Source of the DNA: Rhodobacter ferrooxidans
GTDB lineage: Bacteria; Pseudomonadota; Alphaproteobacteria; Rhodobacterales; Rhodobacteraceae
Assembly: GCF_000176015.1 (NCBI RefSeq)
Contig: NZ_ACYY01000015.1
Location: 33,592 to 97,591 of the forward strand
Reading direction: 5' to 3'
Length of the DNA: 64,000 nt
Shown here piece by piece: positions 11,129 through 19,794 of this stretch. A program made the translations under genes and the position numbers. The number at the start of each line of letters is the position of its first letter. Position 1 is the stretch's first letter. The notes beneath the pieces are model-generated. The model worked only from the letters and a program-made list of their open reading frames with translations, had not been told where the DNA came from and ran no database searches.

Positions 11129-12621
11129 GATGCCAGCCTGCGCGCCAGATCGGCTTCGGCGGTGCCGCCCGCCAGTTCGTCGGTGATCCGCCCGTCTTTC
11201 ATCACCAGAATCCGGTGGCAGGTGGTCAAAAGCTCCGGCAGGTCGTCCGAGATCACGATCACCCCCAGCCCCTGCGCCGAAAGCTCGCGGATGATGCCGT
11301 GAATTTCCGCTTTTGAGCCCACATCGACGCCGACGCTGGGGCCGTTCAGCACCAGCACCCGCGGGCTGCGCGAAAGCCAGCGCGCCAGCACCACCCGCTG
11401 CTGGTTGCCGCCGGACAGGCTGCGCACCTCGGCAGTCACCCGCGGCGCCTTGACCGCCAGCCGCTTCAGCCAGTCGGTGGCATCGGCCCACAGACCAGCC
11501 AGGTCCAGAACGCCTGCCGCCCGGCCATGCGCCTCCAATCGACCAATGCCGACATTGCGCAGGATGGATTGGGTCAGGAACAGGCCTTCGGTCAGCCGGT
11601 CCTCGGGCACATAGCCGATCCCGGCATGGGCGGCAGCCAAGGGGTCGCCCAAAGCCACGTCGCGGCCATCGACCCGCACTGATCCAGTATCTGGAATAAC
11701 CAGCCCGAACAACGCCTTGGCCAGCGAAGTTCTACCACTTCCAAGCAGGCCCGAAATGCCCAGCACCTCGCCGCCATGCAGGTCGAAATCCACCGCGGCA
11801 AAGGCCCCGGCCTTGGCAAGCCCGCGCACCGCCATCAGCAGCGGCGCATCCGGCGGCAAGGCCTCGGGCGGCGCGTCGGCCACATCGCGGCCGGTCATGT
11901 GGCGGGTCAGCTTGGCCTGATCGAACTCGGCCGCGGGCCCCTCGGCCACCTTGCGGCCATTGCGCAGCACCACCACATGCTCGCAAACCTCCAGCACCTC
12001 GGCCAGCTTGTGGCTGACAAACAGCACCGCCACGCCATCGGCCTTCAGGCGGCGGATGATGCCCAGAAGGGTCGCCACCTCACGCCCGGTCAGCGCCGTG
12101 GTCGGCTCGTCCATGATGATCAGCCTGGCCTCGGTGGCAAGGGCCCGGCAGATCGCCACCAGTTGCTTGTGCGCCACCGGCAGGCTTTCGACGCGGGCGT
12201 CAAGGTCGATCTGCACCCCCAGCCGCTGCAAGGTCGCCTCGGCCAAGGCCCGCACCCGGCCGCGGTTCACCAGCCGGTGCCCGGCACCCAATTCGGCGCT
12301 GAAGCCGATGTTCTCCGCCACCGTAAGGTTTGGAAACAAAGAGAAATCCTGAAAGATCACCTTGACCCCTGCGGCGGCTGCCGTGCGCGGCGTCAGACCG
12401 TTCTGCGGTTGGCCGCCAAAGCTGATCTCGCCCGAATCGCGCTGTTCCACCCCTGCCAGAATCTTGATCAACGTCGATTTGCCTGAACCGTTTTCACCCG
12501 CAAGGCTGACCGCCTCGCCGGCGGCGATGCTGAATCCGACATCCTCCAAAGCGGTGATGCCGGAATAGGTTTTCGTGACGCCACGCATGGCGATCAGGGG
12601 GGCGTCAGCGGCTGCGGGCAT
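11125..12621 (-). CDS. Sugar ABC transporter ATPase, two nucleotide-binding domains
   Basis: RbsA/LsrA-type fused ATPase, 498 aa. Domain 1 (1-240): Walker A GENGSGKST (42-50), signature LPVAHKQLVAICRAL, Walker B LIIMDEPTTALTG. Domain 2 (255-498): degenerate Walker A LLGSGRTS, canonical LSGGNQQRVVLARWL, and a Walker B reading VLVLNGPSVGVDVG, in which Asn-Gly replaces Asp-Glu. Domain 2 is therefore probably poor at hydrolysis, an asymmetry seen in this family. It overlaps the next permease by 4 bases and follows the binding-protein gene after 64 bases. Confidence 0.92.
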   Translation of the reverse strand: MPAAADAPLIAMRGVTKTYSGITALEDVGFSIAAGEAVSLAGENGSGKSTLIKILAGVEQRDSGEISFGGQPQNGLTPRTAAAAGVKVIFQDFSLFPNLTVAENIGFSAELGAGHRLVNRGRVRALAEATLQRLGVQIDLDARVESLPVAHKQLVAICRALATEARLIIMDEPTTALTGREVATLLGIIRRLKADGVAVLFVSHKLAEVLEVCEHVVVLRNGRKVAEGPAAEFDQAKLTRHMTGRDVADAPPEALPPDAPLLMAVRGLAKAGAFAAVDFDLHGGEVLGISGLLGSGRTSLAKALFGLVIPDTGSVRVDGRDVALGDPLAAAHAGIGYVPEDRLTEGLFLTQSILRNVGIGRLEAHGRAAGVLDLAGLWADATDWLKRLAVKAPRVTAEVRSLSGGNQQRVVLARWLSRSPRVLVLNGPSVGVDVGSKAEIHGIIRELSAQGLGVIVISDDLPELLTTCHRILVMKDGRITDELAGGTAEADLARRLAS

Positions 12622-12652
12622 GGCACACTTCGGTCAGAGGCATGGAAAGAAA

Positions 12653-12676
12653 CCGGGGGGCAAGACCGCCCCCCGG
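12653..12676 (-). terminator. Hairpin between binding-protein gene and ATPase gene
   Basis: CCGGGGGGC (12653-12661) and GCCCCCCGG (12668-12676) with a 6-base loop lie 10 bases beyond the binding-protein stop. There is no U-run. A partial terminator or 3' stabiliser here would give the usual excess of binding protein over membrane components. Confidence 0.65.
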
Positions 12677-12685
12677 CGTCGCATC

Positions 12686-13672
12686 TCAGAACGGGTATTC
12701 GGCCATGTTGGCCTTGTTCACGTTCACCCAGGCCTGGCCATAGATCACCTTGCCGTCCAGCTTGACCTTCTCATAGCCCGGCAGGCCGAGGTCCATGCCA
12801 TCGGTCACCGCCTCGCCGTTCATCACCATCTGCGCCAGCTTGTTCATCGCATAGCCCGCCACCGACGGATCCCAGAAGCCGATGCCGTCAACCGCACCGG
12901 TTTCCAGATACTGCCCGGCAATCGACGGCAGCGAGGTGCCGAAAACGCAGGTCTTGTCGCCGATGCCGCGTTCCTCGACCGCAAGGCCGATGCCAGCCAC
13001 GTCGGTCGAGGCAGAGCCCTGCAACCCCTTCACATTCGGGAAGGCGCGCAGAACTTCCTGAGCCTTTTCATAGGCTTTCTGCTGGTCATCGAAGGTTTCG
13101 TTCTTGTCACCGACCAAGGTCATTTTCGGATAATTGGCCTTCTGATAGGCAATCGCGCCATCAACCCACTGGTTGTGGGTCTGGCTGGTCAGGCTGCCCA
13201 CGAACACCGCATATTCGCCCTCGCCACCCATGCAGGTCGCCATCTGCTCCATCAGGTTGGCGCCGAAATCTTCGTTGACGAAGGCTTCGAGGTCATAGGT
13301 GGTGTTCTGCTGCGCTGCGGCCTCGTGCGTCACCACGGTGATGCCCGCATCCATCGCGCGTTTCAGCACCGGCTCCAGCGCCTCGGGCGACATCGGCACA
13401 ACGGCGAGGGCATTGACGCCCTGGGCGATCATGTCCTCGATCAGCGCGGCCTGCTGCTGCGGATCGGCCTGCGCCGGGCCGACCTGGAAGGCCTTGGTGC
13501 CGGTGTCGGCGGCGTATTTCTTGACGCCTTCCTCCATCCGGTTGAACCACTGGATACCGGCGATCTTCACCACGGTGGCGATGGTGACATCGGCGGCCAG
13601 GCTGGGCCCGGCCATGGCCAGCATCGAGCCGGTGGCCAGCAGGGCGGCGGTCAGTTTCAGTTTGGTTTTCAT
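12686..13672 (-). CDS. Periplasmic sugar-binding protein of the ribose/rhamnose/AI-2 class
   Basis: Substrate-binding protein of the importer (Peripla_BP_4). The 328 aa start at [19 protein letters not shown], a clear Sec signal peptide with likely cleavage after GPSLA (about residue 26). RBS GGGAGAGAGACC precedes this ATG. The upstream extension lacks signal-peptide features. The mature protein opens with [21 protein letters not shown] and contains VVTHEAAAQ and [14 protein letters not shown], reminiscent of RhaS/LsrB proteins. The ligand cannot be read from sequence. An AI-2, rhamnose-like or polyol/ketose ligand fits the neighbours. It leads the operon with ATPase, two permeases, dhaK and dhaL. 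Confidence 0.88.
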   Translation of the reverse strand: MKTKLKLTAALLATGSMLAMAGPSLAADVTIATVVKIAGIQWFNRMEEGVKKYAADTGTKAFQVGPAQADPQQQAALIEDMIAQGVNALAVVPMSPEALEPVLKRAMDAGITVVTHEAAAQQNTTYDLEAFVNEDFGANLMEQMATCMGGEGEYAVFVGSLTSQTHNQWVDGAIAYQKANYPKMTLVGDKNETFDDQQKAYEKAQEVLRAFPNVKGLQGSASTDVAGIGLAVEERGIGDKTCVFGTSLPSIAGQYLETGAVDGIGFWDPSVAGYAMNKLAQMVMNGEAVTDGMDLGLPGYEKVKLDGKVIYGQAWVNVNKANMAEYPF

Positions 13673-13811
13673 GGTCTCTCTCCCTAAGTGCCCCGGTTCT
13701 GGGGTCGAATTTCTGTCATCAACACTACAGGTTCGGATGGTCTTTGCCAGACTTCTTTTCATTTGTCAGTTATTATTGTCTTTTATTACAGCGCCGTAGA
13801 GCCCATACTTC

Positions 13812-13822
13812 ATGCAATGCAT
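13812..13822. promoter_or_regulatory. Palindrome ATGCA-A-TGCAT upstream of binding-protein gene
   Basis: Perfect 5-1-5 palindrome 140 bases before the binding-protein start, in the gap after acoC. Its TGCA core also appears in palindromes next to the SorC regulator gene (18712-18728). A shared SorC-family operator is inferred, not shown. Confidence 0.4.
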
Positions 13823-13891
13823 TAACGGGCCATCGCCGCCCGCATCGGGGACAAGCCGCAGGCTGCACAGCAGAAGGCTGACGCGAGATCG

Positions 13892-13903
13892 TTGCATTTG
13901 CAA
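13892..13903. promoter_or_regulatory. Palindrome TTGCA-TT-TGCAA after acoC
   Basis: Perfect 5-2-5 inverted repeat 35 bases beyond the acoC 3' end. It is the second TGCA-centred site in the acoC-importer gap and a candidate operator for the same regulator. Confidence 0.35.
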
Positions 13904-13937
13904 GGGCCGCGATACGGGTGCCGCCCCGGTTTTCACT

Positions 13938-15154
13938 TCATCCAGCCCCCCCGTTCAGGATCAGTTGCGCCACCAGTCCCGGCTGTGCCGCCTGCGGCAG
14001 GTGGCCCGCGTCGCGCAGCAGGTGGATCGACGCCCGCCCCGGCAGGGCGGCACAATCGCGCCAGTCGAGGATGCGGTCGGCCAGCCCGAACACTGCCACG
14101 ATGGGGGCGGCGATCTGCGCCAGCGCCGGAGCGATATCGGTCTGCTGCACCCCCCCGCCGCCAGCGCCCTTGCCAGCGGTGCCGTGGCCGCGCGCGAAGC
14201 TTTCAGCCGCGCCAGTTCGGCCTGCCAGGCGGTGTCCGACACCGGCCCCGCCCCCAGCAGGGCCAGAGCGCGCGCCAAAGCCGCAGGGGTTTCCGCCGCC
14301 GCCATCAGGTCAAGGAAATCGCCATTTATCCGCGCGCCAAGACCCGCGGGCGACAGCAGCACCAGCCTAATCACCCTTGGCCCCAGCTTCTGCGCCAGCT
14401 TGGTCGCCAGCACCGCCCCCAGCGAATGACCAACCAAAATCATCGGCCCTTCCGGCAGCGCCTGCGCCAACCCCGCAAGCAACGCTTCCGTCGCCTGCTC
14501 CAGATCCCTGGCCGCAGCACTCGCCCCATGCCCCGGCAGATCGGGCACCAGCACCGGATGCCCGGCGCGCGACAGCCGCTGCGGCAGATCGCGCCAGCCC
14601 ATGCCGTCGTCGTAAAGCCCGTGCAGCAGCACGATGGTCGGATGGACCGAAGCCCCGGCAAACCGCCGCAGCGCCAAAGGCCCGGCGCGCTCGACACCGT
14701 CGGGCACAGAACCCGTCACATCTGCGGCGCGGATGCTTCCCCGCCGCCCGCTGCCCACGACACCTGCCAGATCAACCCCGGCCCGCCGCGCCGCCGCCCG
14801 TGCCTTGGGACTGGCGGCCACCCGGTCGCCCTTGGGCATCGCCGCTACCGCCGCCGGTTTCGCCACCACCACCGCCACCGGCGCCGCAGTCACCACCGCC
14901 GCCGCCTTGCCCTGCAGCTGCACCTCGGCAATCGGCTGGTCCAGCGCCACCATCTCGCCCGGTTTCACCAGTTGCTCGACCAACACGCCGTCCTGCAGCG
15001 CGGGCACCTCGACCACGGTCTTGTCGGTCTCGACCTCCAGCAGCACCTCGCCGCGCTTGAACGCCTGACCCGGCGCCTTCAGCCAGTCGGTGACGCGGGC
15101 CTCCTCCATGGTTTCGCCCAGGCGTGGCAGGGTCAGGATGGTCACGGCGCCCAT
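13938..15154 (-). pseudogene. acoC: Acetoin-dehydrogenase E2-like protein with alpha/beta-hydrolase domain, frameshifted
   Basis: Lipoyl-bearing component of an acetoin dehydrogenase-type complex. From MGAVTILTLPRLGE: lipoyl domain 1-80 (Lys45 in VETDKTVVE), peripheral-subunit-binding segment about 112-146 (ASPKARAAARRAG), and alpha/beta hydrolase from about 170 with nucleophile Ser244 in VGHSLG. After residue 335 the frame breaks at a run of seven G (14150-14156). Adding one G restores VQQTDIAPALAQIAAP and 70 more residues including the expected catalytic His (RDAGH), giving 405 aa. As written the product lacks that His and ends in 62 unrelated residues. The start overlaps the acoB end by 13 bases. 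A sequencing error or a real recent frameshift are both possible. Confidence 0.85.
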
Positions 15155-16146
15155 GCCGGAGCCTCGCGTTTCACCAGCCACAACCCGGCCTCGGCGATCA
15201 GCGCCGCCGAGGGGATGGCCCCGCGTTCCAAGGCGGGCGAGACCGGAATCGGGATATCCTCGCCGCCGATCCGCAGCACCGGTTCCTCCAGCCAGTCAAA
15301 ACAGGCCTCACCGATCCGCGCGGCGATTTCGGACGCCACCGAGCCGGTCAGCGCCGCCTCTGTCACCACCATCGCCCGACCGGTGCGGCGGACGGACTCG
15401 AAGATCATGGTATCATCCAAGGGGTTCAGGCAGCGCAGGTCGATGACATCCGCCTGCACCCCCTGCCCCGCCAGCACCTCGGCGGCGGCAAGGCTTTCGT
15501 GCAGCATCCGCGAGTAGCTGAGGATGGTGACATCGGTCCCCGCGCGGCGGATCACCGGCTGGCCCCATTCGCCATCGGGGGTATCGACATCAAGAACCCC
15601 CTTCATGGTGTAAAGCCCCTTGTGCTCGATCACCACCACGGGGTCGGGCTGGCGCAAGGCTTCACGCAACAGGTGGTAGGCGTCGTTCACCGTGGCGGGC
15701 ATCACCAGCCGCAGGCCGGGCACATGCAGCATCCAGGCCTCCAGGCTTTGGCTGTGCTGCGCCGCCGCCGACCGACCCGTGCCGCCCTGGGTGCGCAAGA
15801 CCATCGGCACACCGATCTGGCCGCCGAACATGTAGCGGCTTTTGGCGGCCTGATTGGCCAACTGATCCATCACCAGGCCGACGAAATCGACATACATCAG
15901 CTCTGCCACGGGTCGCAGGCCGGTCATCGCCGCCCCCACCGCCACGCCGACAATGCCGGGTTCCGAGATCGGCGCGTCGATCACCCGTTCGGCGCCGTAA
16001 AGCTCGATCAGCCCCTTGGTCACGCCGTAGGCACCGCCGTAAAGCCCGACCTCCTCACCGATCAGGATGATGTCGGGGTCGGCCTGCATGGCGTCCAGCA
16101 AGGCCTGACGGATCGCCTCGCGGTAGGTGGTCTCGAAGGCACTCAT
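15142..16146 (-). CDS. acoB: Acetoin/2-oxoacid dehydrogenase E1 beta subunit
   Basis: Beta subunit of the thiamine-diphosphate E1 of an acetoin or pyruvate-type dehydrogenase complex. The 334 aa are full length. Motifs: LIGEEVGLYGGAYGVTKGL near residue 28, DAPISEPGIVGVAVGAAMTG, and the PAEL-type segment GLRPVAELMYVDF with the conserved C-terminal half ALTGSVASEIAARIGE. The start ATG (16144-16146) overlaps the acoA stop as ATGA. Association with an alpha/beta-hydrolase E2 (acoC) rather than a catalytic-domain E2 favours acetoin-type over pyruvate dehydrogenase. Confidence 0.9.
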   Translation of the reverse strand: MSAFETTYREAIRQALLDAMQADPDIILIGEEVGLYGGAYGVTKGLIELYGAERVIDAPISEPGIVGVAVGAAMTGLRPVAELMYVDFVGLVMDQLANQAAKSRYMFGGQIGVPMVLRTQGGTGRSAAAQHSQSLEAWMLHVPGLRLVMPATVNDAYHLLREALRQPDPVVVIEHKGLYTMKGVLDVDTPDGEWGQPVIRRAGTDVTILSYSRMLHESLAAAEVLAGQGVQADVIDLRCLNPLDDTMIFESVRRTGRAMVVTEAALTGSVASEIAARIGEACFDWLEEPVLRIGGEDIPIPVSPALERGAIPSAALIAEAGLWLVKREAPAWAP

Positions 16147-17168
16147 GCGCGGGATCCTTCCGACAGGATCGCCGCCAGCCGGTCGCGCTGCGGCCGGGGC
16201 TGGGCGGTGCCGGGGGCATAGACATCCTCGAACATCGACGCCAGCGGCGGGGCCACGGCTTCCACCGCATATTCAAGGGCGGCATCCATTTCGGTGGCGG
16301 CCTCGGCGTCGATGCGGGCAAGGTCGGCCTCGTCGGCCAGCCCCGCGACAGCCAGCCGCGCCCGCGCCGTCACCACCGGGTCGCGCAACCGGCCTTCGGC
16401 TTCTTCTTCCGGGTCGCGGTAGGGGCTTTTGTCCATGCGGGCATGGCCGTAGAACCGATAGGCGTCGATCTCGATATAGCCCGGTTGCCCGGCCCGCGCC
16501 CCCGCCACCAGCGCAGTGGCCACCTGATGCACGGCTTCCACATTGGTGCCATCGACCCGCGCGCCGGTCAGCCCGAAGGCCTCGGCCCGCTCCGAGAACG
16601 CCAGCTTGCCGGCCGAGCGGTCCACCCGCGTGCCCATGCCATACTGATTGTTGATGCAGCAAAACAGCACCGGCAGATGCCAGAGGGCGGCCATGTTCAT
16701 CGATTCATAGAGGATGCCCTGCTGCATCGCCCCGTCGCCAAAGAACGCCACCGACACCTGCCCGGATCGGAGATTGCGGTAGGTCAGCCCGGCGCCCACG
16801 ATATGCGGGATGCCGCCGCCGACGATGGCATTGGCCCCCAGATGCCCCAAGGCGCGGTCAGCGATGTGCATCGAGCCGCCCTTGCCGCGGCAATATCCGG
16901 CTTCCTTCCCGGCAATCTCGGCCATCATCCGCGCGGGATCGGCGCCGCGGCCGATGAACACGCCATGGCCGCGGTGATGCGTGGTGAAACTGTCGCCTTC
17001 GGTCATCGCCGCAGTCACACCCACCACCGCCTCCTCGCCGATGGAGAGATGCAGCATCGAGCCTGCCGAGGCGCCGCGCAGGAACAACTCGCCCACCCGT
17101 TCTTCAAAGCTGCGGATGCGGCGCATGGTGCGGTAACGGGCCAGCGGCGCAGTGTTGGTCTGGGTCAT
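16143..17168 (-). CDS. acoA: Acetoin/2-oxoacid dehydrogenase E1 alpha subunit
   Basis: ThDP-binding alpha subunit, 341 aa from MTQTNTAPLARYRTM. The ThDP motif is GDGAMQQGILYESMN..(x)..CCINNQYG, and MLHLSIGEEAVVG and GKGGSMHIADRALGHLGANAIVG are family signatures. The start was chosen by the ATGA overlap with the preceding kinase gene. The upstream open frame is antisense noise. It acts with AcoB to cleave acetoin or a related hydroxyketone/diketone and load the acyl onto the AcoC lipoyl arm. An E3 gene is not seen here. Confidence 0.9.
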   Translation of the reverse strand: MTQTNTAPLARYRTMRRIRSFEERVGELFLRGASAGSMLHLSIGEEAVVGVTAAMTEGDSFTTHHRGHGVFIGRGADPARMMAEIAGKEAGYCRGKGGSMHIADRALGHLGANAIVGGGIPHIVGAGLTYRNLRSGQVSVAFFGDGAMQQGILYESMNMAALWHLPVLFCCINNQYGMGTRVDRSAGKLAFSERAEAFGLTGARVDGTNVEAVHQVATALVAGARAGQPGYIEIDAYRFYGHARMDKSPYRDPEEEAEGRLRDPVVTARARLAVAGLADEADLARIDAEAATEMDAALEYAVEAVAPPLASMFEDVYAPGTAQPRPQRDRLAAILSEGSRA

Positions 17169-18658
17169 TCGGCTTCCCGCAAGGGTTGAAGGGCGCCATA
17201 AGCGGCAAGGTAGCGCGCGTAGATCGGCGCGTAGGCGGCATGGCGGGCCATGTCGGGCTGGATGGTGCTGGTGACGCGCACCATGGCGGCGCAACCCGCA
17301 TCAATGCTGGGGAAATGCCCCGCCCCCGTCGCGGCAAGGATGGCGGAGCCCAGGGCGCAGGCCTCGTGCTCCTCGGTCAGCTGCAAGGGCAGGCCCAGGG
17401 TGTCGGCATGCACCTGCAACCAGAACGGCGAGCGCGTGGCGCCCCCGGCCACGACGATGCGTTTGGCCTGAAAAGCCGAACCAAAGCTTTCGACGATCAA
17501 CCGCGTGCCGAAACAGATGCTTTCCACCAGCGCGCGATAGACATGCGCCGGGGTGTGTTTCAGCGTCAGCCCGGTGATGGCGCCCCGCGAAAGCGCGTCG
17601 GTATAAGGCGTGCGGTTGCCCTGAAAATGATCCAGCGCCAGCAGCCCTTCCGCCCCCGGCGGCAGCGCCTCGGCCTGCGCGTTCAGGGTCTCGAACGGCG
17701 TCGCGTCCGCAAAGTTGCGCTTGAACCAGGCGATCACCGAACCGGTGGAGGTCTGCCCGCCCTCGATGATCGGCCGCCCCGGATAGACGCAATCCATATA
17801 GGTGCCCCAGACCCCCTTGGCATGCACCGCGTGGCTCGCCACCCCCAGATGCAGATGCGACGAGCCGGTGATCATCGCCAATTCCCCGGGCTGCGTCACC
17901 CCCAGCCCGATCATGCCGATGAAGGCATCCGCCCCGCCCTGCACCACCGGCGTGCCGGGCAGCAGGCCCAGATGGGCGGCGGCGCGGTCGGTCAAAGGCC
18001 CGATGACCTTGCCGGGCTCGACGATCTCGGTCGGCCATTTCTGCCGCAACGCGGTCAGCCCCAGCTTTGCCAGCATGCTGTCCGGCCAGCCGCCGTGATC
18101 GGTCTGATAATGCCAGCGCATGGTGACATTGTTCAGCGAGGCCACCCAGCGCCCGGTCAGGCGCAGGTTCAGATAATCCTGATATTCCCCGATCTTGCGG
18201 GCCGCAGCGAATGTATCCGACTGGTGCCGCGCCAGCCACAAGGCCTTGGGCAGCATCCATTCCGGCGACACCGGCCCCGCGCCATTGCCGTTCAGCCGCA
18301 AGGCCGGATCGCCGCAACCCGCCACCTCGGCCGCCTCGTGATGCGCCCGCACGTCCATCCACAGCAGCGCCGGGCGCAGCGGTTGCCCCGCATCGTCCAG
18401 CGCCACCACGGTGCAAGAGGTGGTATCGGCAGCAATCGCACTGATCTGATCCGGCCCGACCCCCGCCGCCGCCATCGCCTCGCGCACCGCAACGCCTGCG
18501 GCATGCCACCAGTCGGCGGGGTTCTGCTCGGCCCGGCCCGGTTCCGGGAAAGTGGTCTGGTAAGCCCCCTTGCCAACGCCACGCGACCGCCCCGAAAGGT
18601 CGAACACATGCGCCCGCAGGCTTTCGGTGCCGCCGTCGATGCCGATCACATAGGCCAT
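17165..18658 (-). CDS. FGGY-family carbohydrate kinase
   Basis: ATP-dependent sugar kinase with a two-lobed actin-like fold. The 497 aa start at MAYVIGIDGGTESLRAHVFDL, with GGGGAGGGGCA as RBS just before the ATG at 18656-18658. Visible motifs: phosphate-1 IGIDGGTES (5-13), ADTTSCTVVALD, GADAFIGMIGLG, MITGSSHLHLG and the C-terminal adenosine loop IVVAGGATRSPFWLQVHAD. Closest in feel to ribulokinase-like and LsrK-like members. The substrate is unknown. It is the first gene of the aco unit and divergent from the SorC regulator, so it probably phosphorylates the imported compound and may make or remove the inducer. Confidence 0.88.
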   Translation of the reverse strand: MAYVIGIDGGTESLRAHVFDLSGRSRGVGKGAYQTTFPEPGRAEQNPADWWHAAGVAVREAMAAAGVGPDQISAIAADTTSCTVVALDDAGQPLRPALLWMDVRAHHEAAEVAGCGDPALRLNGNGAGPVSPEWMLPKALWLARHQSDTFAAARKIGEYQDYLNLRLTGRWVASLNNVTMRWHYQTDHGGWPDSMLAKLGLTALRQKWPTEIVEPGKVIGPLTDRAAAHLGLLPGTPVVQGGADAFIGMIGLGVTQPGELAMITGSSHLHLGVASHAVHAKGVWGTYMDCVYPGRPIIEGGQTSTGSVIAWFKRNFADATPFETLNAQAEALPPGAEGLLALDHFQGNRTPYTDALSRGAITGLTLKHTPAHVYRALVESICFGTRLIVESFGSAFQAKRIVVAGGATRSPFWLQVHADTLGLPLQLTEEHEACALGSAILAATGAGHFPSIDAGCAAMVRVTSTIQPDMARHAAYAPIYARYLAAYGALQPLREAE

Positions 18659-18711
18659 TGCCCCTCCCCAAGGTGCACATTGCTGCGCCTGCAATGCCGC
18701 GCCGCAATATC

Positions 18712-18728
18712 TGTGCAACGCCTGCACA
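18712..18728. promoter_or_regulatory. Candidate SorC operator TGTGCA-N5-TGCACA
   Basis: Perfect 6-5-6 inverted repeat in the 147-base gap between the divergent kinase and regulator genes. A related half site GTGCACATT lies at 18673-18681, and ATTGC-N7-GCAAT is nearby. Position and symmetry suggest the operator of the cluster regulator. Confidence 0.5.
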
Positions 18729-18741
18729 TTTGTTATGGCCG

Positions 18742-18770
18742 TTGACGCAAGGCCGCGTCAAGCGTTTAGT
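18742..18770 (+). promoter_or_regulatory. Candidate promoter and overlapping palindrome for the SorC regulator
   Basis: TTGACG (18742-18747) and TTTAGT (18765-18770) with 17-base spacing make a fair sigma-70 promoter 36 bases before the regulator start. The -35 lies in a perfect inverted repeat TTGACGC-N6-GCGTCAA (18742-18761), which could be an autoregulatory site. Confidence 0.45.
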
Positions 18771-18805
18771 CGCGTCCAAGACCCCTGCAGGAAAACCCCC
18801 GCCCG

Positions 18806-19771
18806 ATGCCGCAACCCAGCGATGAAACCGACGATCTGGTGCAGGCCGCCTGGCTGTATCATGTCGGCCAGATGAGCCAGGAAGAGGTCAGCCGCCGCTT
18901 GGGCATCTCGCGGTTCAAGGTGCTGCGGCTGCTGGCCGAGGCGCGCGAACGCGGCCTGATCCGGGTCAGTCTGGAGCATGAGACCACCGGCACCCTGGCG
19001 CTGGCCGATACCCTGACCAACCGCTTTGCGCTGACCGAGGCGCAGGTGGCACCGATGCCGGGTGGCGGTCTTGACGCCGGTTACGCCCGCCGCGCCGTGG
19101 GCATCGTGGCCGCGGCCTACCTGGCGCGGATCGGCCGGGGTGATGCGGCGCTGACCATCGGCCTTGGCTGGGGACGTTCGGTCGCCGCGATGGCGCAGGC
19201 GCTGACCGGGCTGCACAACCCGAACCTGTGTTTCGTGTCGCTGATGGGGTCGATGACCCGCACCTCGGATACCGGCCCGTTCGACGTTTGCGCCCGCCTT
19301 GCCGCGCTGACCGGCGGCACCGCGATGTTCCTGCCAGCACCTTTCCTGACCGACAGCGAGGCCGATTGTGCCGTGGTGCTGCGTCAGCGGCTGGTGCGCG
19401 AGGCTTTGGCGGTGGCCCGTGCCGCGCAATACGCCATCATCAGCGTCGGTGAATGTTCGCCCGAGGCCTTGCTGCAAACCAGCGGCATCCTCAGCCCCGC
19501 CGAGGTGCAGGCCCTGCGCGCGGCGGGGGCGGTGGCCGACAGCACCGGCAAGTTCTTCCGCGACGATGGCTCGCTTGCCGATACCGACCTGAACCTGCGG
19601 GCACCCTCGATCGGGCTGGACGACCTGCAACGCGCCGATGTCACCCTGCTGGCAGCGGGGGCCGAGAAAGCCCGCGCCACACGGGCGGTGCTACGGGCGG
19701 GCTTTGTCAACCGGCTGATCTGCGATGAAGGGCTGGCAAAGGCGCTGCTGGCGCTTGATGCGAAAGGTTAG
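18806..19771 (+). CDS. SorC/DeoR-family sugar-responsive transcriptional regulator
   Basis: The 321 aa have an N-terminal helix-turn-helix (about 20-52: MSQEEVSRRLGISRFKVLRL) and a C-terminal sugar-isomerase-like effector domain with IGLGWGRSVAAMAQAL (about 113-128) and ISVGECSPEALLQTSG. This is the SorC architecture (DeoR, SorC, LsrR), which senses phosphorylated sugars. It is divergent from the FGGY kinase gene, so control of the kinase-aco unit and perhaps of the importer-dhaKL unit is expected. Its 3' end converges on the cobW-like gene, 23 bases away. Confidence 0.92.
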   Translation: MPQPSDETDDLVQAAWLYHVGQMSQEEVSRRLGISRFKVLRLLAEARERGLIRVSLEHETTGTLALADTLTNRFALTEAQVAPMPGGGLDAGYARRAVGIVAAAYLARIGRGDAALTIGLGWGRSVAAMAQALTGLHNPNLCFVSLMGSMTRTSDTGPFDVCARLAALTGGTAMFLPAPFLTDSEADCAVVLRQRLVREALAVARAAQYAIISVGECSPEALLQTSGILSPAEVQALRAAGAVADSTGKFFRDDGSLADTDLNLRAPSIGLDDLQRADVTLLAAGAEKARATRAVLRAGFVNRLICDEGLAKALLALDAKG

Positions 19772-19794
19772 CTTCGGCCTTCAGGATATTGTTT

